The notes under the pieces: generated by a model
What the model saw: the letters and a program-made list of their open reading frames with translations, nothing else
Databases searched by the model: none
What the model was told of the DNA's origin: nothing
Program-made: the position numbers and the translations under genes
Part shown: positions 6,479 to 10,279 of the stretch, piece by piece
Position numbering within the stretch: the stretch's first letter is position 1
Layout of the letters: every line of letters starts with the position of its first letter
Source of the DNA: Gemmatimonadota bacterium
GTDB lineage: Bacteria; Gemmatimonadota; Gemmatimonadetes; Longimicrobiales; Gaopeijiaceae
Direction: 5' to 3'
Length of the DNA: 10,279 nt
Assembly: GCA_026713345.1 (NCBI GenBank)
Contig: JAPOOQ010000440.1
Coordinates: 1-10,279 of the forward strand

Positions 6479-7726
6479 CTACCCTTTCACCAACCCGTAC
6501 CGCACTATGTAGGACACATCGAATTCGTCGTATTCGACGCCCCACACCGCGTCCGAGCCGATCAGCATCACCCGCAGTCCGGTGGGGGTCAGGGCCCGCG
6601 CTACGGGGGTGCCGCCCGCATCGAGGACCCACCATTCGTTCAGCGTTTCGCCCGTCTCCGATTCGACCGGGTCGAACCGTCGCAGCCAGACGCTGCCGTC
6701 CTGTCCAACGATCATCTCGACCACCGGCGGGACGTATTCCGGCGCGTAGGTCGCCTCCCGGATGGTCCTCTCGTAGGCCGTCCTCGTGGAGCCTTCGAAT
6801 TCCCACGGTTCCGCGCGCTGGGCCCGATCATGTGCGTGTCCGTCGGTCCGCTCGGAAGGGAGCGGCACGGGTTCGTAGGGCACCTTCCCCGCAAATAGCG
6901 TGTCCCCGTCGAAGTCGATCCGCGCAACCGTCACGGTGGCGTCCCCTTCTCCCGTCCAGGCGCGGCGGTGCAGAGCCGTCAGGCCATGTTCCGAGACCGT
7001 CGACAGTACGTGGTCTCCGAAGGGCTGGTAGCCGAAACCCGCCCCCATCGCGTGAGGTATGACCCGAACATCGCGGGGTTCATGCGGGTTCATCCAGACG
7101 ACGGAGAGCGGGTTGCCCTCGGCGTCCATGCGAACGACCGGGGTCTCGGTCACCTGTCCGTCTGCGATTTTCCACAACGCCGCGGGCGTGCGCTGCAGGA
7201 TGGATCCGTCGCGCAGCGGGACAAGGGGCGAAGTGAAATTAACGTCCCGGAGGTCCAGGTTGGCGCCGGACGCTCCCGATCCGAGAAACGTTCCGCCGGC
7301 ATCGAAGTAGCTGATGCGAAGTCTGCCGATGTCGGCGACCCACAGCGTGTCCCCGAAGAACCCCATGCTCGATGGTCTGCTGAATTCGCCCGGCCCCTCG
7401 CCGCGGCTCCCGAACGAACCGGCCGGCTTCCCGTCGGGAGTCCACCACCGGATCAACGCTTCGCGCGAATGGAGCGAGTAGAGCTGGCCTCCGGGGCCTG
7501 TCGCCAGCTTGCTGACCCCGACGAAGGCGTAGTCCGGGTCGTCGATCGAACCGATCCTGACCTCCGGTCCCTCGGTGGTCCATGTGGTCGGGAAGGCGAC
7601 TTCGCGCGGCGAGTCCGTGTCCTCACCGCAGGATGCCGCCAGCAGCGCCGCCAGAAACAGCCCGGGCAACACTGTACGGGGCCGGTTGTTGCGGCCGGAA
7701 CGTGCAATGGTGATCATAATGAACAT
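6479..7726 (-). CDS. 6-bladed beta-propeller lipoprotein
   Basis: About 415 residues from ATG 7726 (412 from the alternative ATG 7717; neither has a clear Shine-Dalgarno). The N-terminus ARSGRNNRPR is basic, followed by the hydrophobic VLPGLFLAALLAAS and then Cys33 followed by Gly, which is a lipoprotein signal. Glycine after the Cys is compatible with outer-membrane sorting. The mature part reads as a 6-bladed beta-propeller family protein: KLATGPGGQLYSL, then the hallmark GSFGSRGEGPGEFSRP (residues 103-118), FFGDTLWVADIGRLRISYFD, and a closing blade with WVLDAGGTPVARA and WGVEYDEFDVSYIVRYGL. Such proteins are abundant in Gemmatimonadota and Bacteroidota and often lie near TonB-dependent receptors; their ligands are mostly unknown. 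It is divergent from a receptor gene whose start is 79 nt away, so the two probably share a regulatory region. The fold call is fairly sure; the role is inferred as ligand binding or support of the receptor at the cell surface or periplasm. Confidence 0.85.
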   Translation of the reverse strand: MFIMITIARSGRNNRPRTVLPGLFLAALLAASCGEDTDSPREVAFPTTWTTEGPEVRIGSIDDPDYAFVGVSKLATGPGGQLYSLHSREALIRWWTPDGKPAGSFGSRGEGPGEFSRPSSMGFFGDTLWVADIGRLRISYFDAGGTFLGSGASGANLDLRDVNFTSPLVPLRDGSILQRTPAALWKIADGQVTETPVVRMDAEGNPLSVVWMNPHEPRDVRVIPHAMGAGFGYQPFGDHVLSTVSEHGLTALHRRAWTGEGDATVTVARIDFDGDTLFAGKVPYEPVPLPSERTDGHAHDRAQRAEPWEFEGSTRTAYERTIREATYAPEYVPPVVEMIVGQDGSVWLRRFDPVESETGETLNEWWVLDAGGTPVARALTPTGLRVMLIGSDAVWGVEYDEFDVSYIVRYGLVKG

Positions 7727-7789
7727 ATCCGTGGCTATCGTGGCCTTTTCGCCTCTCACGCTTGTCCGCCGCTCAAGCTTGGCGGGTGC

Positions 7790-7832
7790 GATCGGTAAAC
7801 AGAACATGACAATTGGTAACCTTCTCTTTACA
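7790..7832 (-). repeat. 43-bp regulatory-type element, copy B, in the propeller/receptor divergent region
   Basis: This is the minus-strand partner of the element at 1461-1503 (33/43 identical, ungapped). Read on the minus strand it has TGTAA (7832-7828) and TGTCA (7811-7807), 21 bp apart, and GTTACC (7820-7815) and TTTACC (7799-7794), also 21 bp apart. It starts 64 nt upstream of the propeller ATG (7726) and covers the probable receptor ATG (7806). A bound protein could therefore affect both divergent genes. The 79-nt gap holds no other site I can support. Confidence 0.65.
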
Positions 7833-10279
7833 CCATGGCCGACTGACCGCAGGGTTTGGGGACGCACCGCCGGTCTTGCCTACTCTCTGGTACCCATGAT
7901 CGCCTGTCTTGTTCTGCCCGCACAAGCCTCGGCCCAGGGCCGGATCGAGGGCACTATCCGGGCCGCGGCCACCGGGCAGCCGCTTCCGGGCGCCCAGGTC
8001 GACATCCCCGAACTCTCCTTGGGCGGGATCACCGGGCCGGCCGGCCACTATGAGGTGGGCGGCATTCCGGTCGGCAGCCACACGGTGAGGATCACGCTGA
8101 TCGGCTACACCAGGGAGACCCGCGAGATCACCATCGCCGAGGGGGAAACGCTGCATCTCGACATTGAGCTCAACCAGACCGCCGTGGCGCTGGAAGGCCT
8201 CGTGACGATCGGCAGCCGGTCCCGCCCCCGCACCGCCACCCAGTCCGCGGTGCCGATCGACGCGATCACGGGGCGGGACTTCATCGAGCAGGGAGACACC
8301 GACGTGAGCGACCTGCTGCGCACCGTCGTGCCCTCCTTCAACGTGAATCCCCAGGCGGTGGGGGACGCGGCCCGGATCGTGCGGCCCGCCAGCCTGCGCG
8401 GCCTCGCCCCCGACCACACGCTGGTGCTCGTCAACGGGAAGCGGCGCCACCGGGCGTCGATCATCATGTGGATCGGCGGGGGGTTCGCCGACGGCGCGCA
8501 GGGGCCCGACATCTCCACGATCCCCGCGATCGCGCTCCGCCAGGTGGAGATCCTGCGCGACGGCGCGTCCGCCCAGTACGGCTCCGACGCCATCGCTGGT
8601 GTCATGAACCTCACGCTGAAGGACGCGCGCTCGGGCGGCAGCATCGAGGTCCGCACCGGCAGCTTCTATGAGGGCGACGGCGAATCGTACACCGTGTCCG
8701 GCAACATCGGGCTGCCGCTGGGGCGGAGCGGCTTCGCCAACCTGAGCGCCGAGTACGGAGCGGCGAATCCGACCAGCCGCAGCGTGCAGCGCGACGACGC
8801 GGCGGCGCTCATCGCGGCGGGCAACACGCATGTGCGCGACCCGGCCCAGATCTGGGGCGCGCACAAAGTCGACAACGACCTCAAGCTGTGGGGCAACTTC
8901 GGCCAGTTCTTCGGCGACGGTCTCCGGCTCTGCGGCCACGCACACTCCACGAGCGAGACGGTCACGGGCGGCTTCTTCTACCGGAATCCGAACACGCGCG
9001 CGGGGGGTTTCAGCATCGACGGTGGCCAGACGCTGCTCGTCGGCGATGTGCTGGACGCACAGGACGGCGAGCTCGACGGATCCGCGGACTGCCCGGTCGT
9101 GACGATCACCGACCACGTCCCCGACCCGGTCGCGCTCCGGCGCGTCTTCGACGACCCCAACTGCTTCACCTTCCAGGAGATGTTCCCCGGCGGCTTCACG
9201 CCCCAGTTCGGCGGGGATGCCACGGACATGTCGGTCGTCGCGGGGCTGAAGGGGCACACGCACGGTGGGCTGCTCTGGGACGTCAGCGCCGTCTTCGGCC
9301 AGAACGCGGTCGACTTCTTCATCGACAGGACGGTCAATGCTTCACTGGGCCCGGAGTCGCCCAGCTCCTTCGACCCCGGTGTGTACCAGCAGCGTGAGCT
9401 CGGCGCCAACGTAGACCTGAACTACACCGTGCACGACATGGTGACCTTGGCCGGCGGCGCCGAGTTCCGCGACGAGTACTTCGAAATCGGCCTCGGGGAG
9501 ACTGCCGCGTGGGTGATCGGCCCCTTTGCCGAGCAGGGGTTCAGCGCGGGTTCGAACGGCTTCCCCGGCTTCAGCGACATCGCGGCGGGCGGGTGGCACC
9601 GGGCCAACTACGCAGCCTATGGCGACCTGGAGGTGCGTGCCCGCGACGACCGCTGGACCTTCGGCGCCGCCGTCCGTGTCGAGGACTTCGAGGACTTCGG
9701 CACCACCGCGAACGGCAAGCTGGCCGCCCGCTACGGGCTAACGGACGCCCTGGCGGTGCGGGGGAGTGTAAGCACCGGCTTCCGGGCTCCCACCCCGGGG
9801 CAGCAGAACGCCTTCAACGTCTCCACGCAGTTTGCTCCCGACCGCCGCGAACTCGTCAACAACGGCACGATCCCGTCGACCTCGGAGGTGGCCGCGATCA
9901 AGGGCGGCAAGGCGCTCGACGCCGAGACTTCCGTAAACGCCAGCTTCGGCCTGGTCTTCGACGCCGACCCGTTCACCCTCTCCGCCGACTATTTCCGCAT
10001 CGACCTGTCGGACCGCCTGGCGCTCAGCCGGACCTTCGCACTGAACCCCGATGAAGCGGCGCGCCTCGTCGCGGAAGGAATCACGAGCGCCGGCAACCTC
10101 GCGAACTTCAGGTTCTTCACGAACGATTTCGACACGCGCACGCAGGGCGTGGACGTGGTGGCGGCCTTCGTCCCGGCGGGGATGGAAGGCGACACCGAAT
10201 TCAACCTGGCGTTCAACTACACGCACACGGCGGTCACCCGCCACAACCCGGACGTGCTGAGCGAGGTGCGCATCCGCCA
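7806..10279 (+). CDS. TonB-dependent receptor with N-terminal carboxypeptidase-regulatory-like domain (3' end outside window)
   Basis: The frame is open from ATG 7806 to the right edge: 824 codons plus 2 nt, no stop or frameshift. The signal peptide is residues 1-43: basic DRRVWGRT, hydrophobic LAYSLVPMIACLVLP, then AQASA before Gln44. Residues 45-123 are a carboxypeptidase-regulatory-like beta-sandwich (GRIEGTIRAAATGQPLPGAQ through GETLHLDIEL). ALEGLVTIGSR (128-137) occupies the place of the usual LEEIVVTGSR segment. The plug is about 140-275, with SLRGLAPDHTLVLVNGKRRH and QVEILRDGASAQYGSDAIAGVMN as hallmarks. The rest is beta-barrel, including CFTFQEMFPGGFTPQFGG, which belongs to a loop. 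Members import ligands across the outer membrane using ExbBD/TonB energy; the substrate cannot be told. The start has no clear Shine-Dalgarno and lies inside the repeated 43-bp element, but the next ATG (7896) would cut off most of the signal peptide. The final barrel strands are missing only because the window ends. Confidence 0.92.
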   Translation, partial: MTIGNLLFTPWPTDRRVWGRTAGLAYSLVPMIACLVLPAQASAQGRIEGTIRAAATGQPLPGAQVDIPELSLGGITGPAGHYEVGGIPVGSHTVRITLIGYTRETREITIAEGETLHLDIELNQTAVALEGLVTIGSRSRPRTATQSAVPIDAITGRDFIEQGDTDVSDLLRTVVPSFNVNPQAVGDAARIVRPASLRGLAPDHTLVLVNGKRRHRASIIMWIGGGFADGAQGPDISTIPAIALRQVEILRDGASAQYGSDAIAGVMNLTLKDARSGGSIEVRTGSFYEGDGESYTVSGNIGLPLGRSGFANLSAEYGAANPTSRSVQRDDAAALIAAGNTHVRDPAQIWGAHKVDNDLKLWGNFGQFFGDGLRLCGHAHSTSETVTGGFFYRNPNTRAGGFSIDGGQTLLVGDVLDAQDGELDGSADCPVVTITDHVPDPVALRRVFDDPNCFTFQEMFPGGFTPQFGGDATDMSVVAGLKGHTHGGLLWDVSAVFGQNAVDFFIDRTVNASLGPESPSSFDPGVYQQRELGANVDLNYTVHDMVTLAGGAEFRDEYFEIGLGETAAWVIGPFAEQGFSAGSNGFPGFSDIAAGGWHRANYAAYGDLEVRARDDRWTFGAAVRVEDFEDFGTTANGKLAARYGLTDALAVRGSVSTGFRAPTPGQQNAFNVSTQFAPDRRELVNNGTIPSTSEVAAIKGGKALDAETSVNASFGLVFDADPFTLSADYFRIDLSDRLALSRTFALNPDEAARLVAEGITSAGNLANFRFFTNDFDTRTQGVDVVAAFVPAGMEGDTEFNLAFNYTHTAVTRHNPDVLSEVRIR

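Noticed and set aside
7773..9263. Minus-strand frame of 496 codons opposite the TonB-dependent receptor
   Set aside because: The plus strand encodes an unmistakable receptor with signal peptide, plug and barrel motifs; the antisense frame has no recognisable domain.

Overview
The window is about two-thirds G+C and reads as chromosomal DNA of a Gram-negative, outer-membrane-bearing bacterium. The mix is a TonB-dependent receptor with an N-terminal carboxypeptidase-regulatory-like domain, a 6-bladed beta-propeller lipoprotein beside it, and membrane-anchored TolB-like/TPR proteins. This combination is common in Gemmatimonadota, so that phylum is my best guess; it is an inference from gene content, since no rRNA or taxonomic marker is present. 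No tRNA, rRNA, insertion sequence, integrase or CRISPR array was seen.

Layout, left to right. (1) The left edge cuts a minus-strand gene of which only the signal peptide and about 15 following residues remain (to 133). (2) Upstream of it on the minus strand is a complete two-transmembrane K+ channel with a cytosolic RCK/TrkA module (230-1234). Its selectivity filter is unusual (TAVGYH instead of TVGYG). A near-perfect Shine-Dalgarno lies ahead of an internal Met at the start of the RCK domain, as in the MthK channel. (3) A 444-nt divergent intergenic region (1235-1678) carries a 43-bp element that recurs once in the window. (4) Two tandem plus-strand paralogues (1679-4003 and 4144-6438) encode three-helix membrane proteins with a TolB/FlgO-like domain and a long TPR array. 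They are 75% identical over the first 100 residues by my count. (5) Convergent to them, on the minus strand, is a 6-bladed beta-propeller lipoprotein (6479-7726). (6) Divergent from that is a TonB-dependent receptor starting at about 7806 and running off the right edge with 824 residues visible.

How the parts may work together (inference): the receptor and the propeller lipoprotein form a divergent outer-membrane pair, probably for uptake of an unidentified ligand. The TolB/TPR paralogues would place large TPR scaffolds on the periplasmic face of the inner membrane. The most intriguing link is the 43-bp element. One copy (1461-1503) lies in the divergent gap before the TPR pair, and a second (7790-7832, opposite strand, 33/43 identical without gaps) lies between the propeller and receptor genes, overlapping the receptor's likely start codon. 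Each copy is built of two 21-bp direct repeats, and the differences between copies cluster about every 10 bp. That pattern suggests a protein-binding site shared by the two loci, so a small undescribed regulon is possible.
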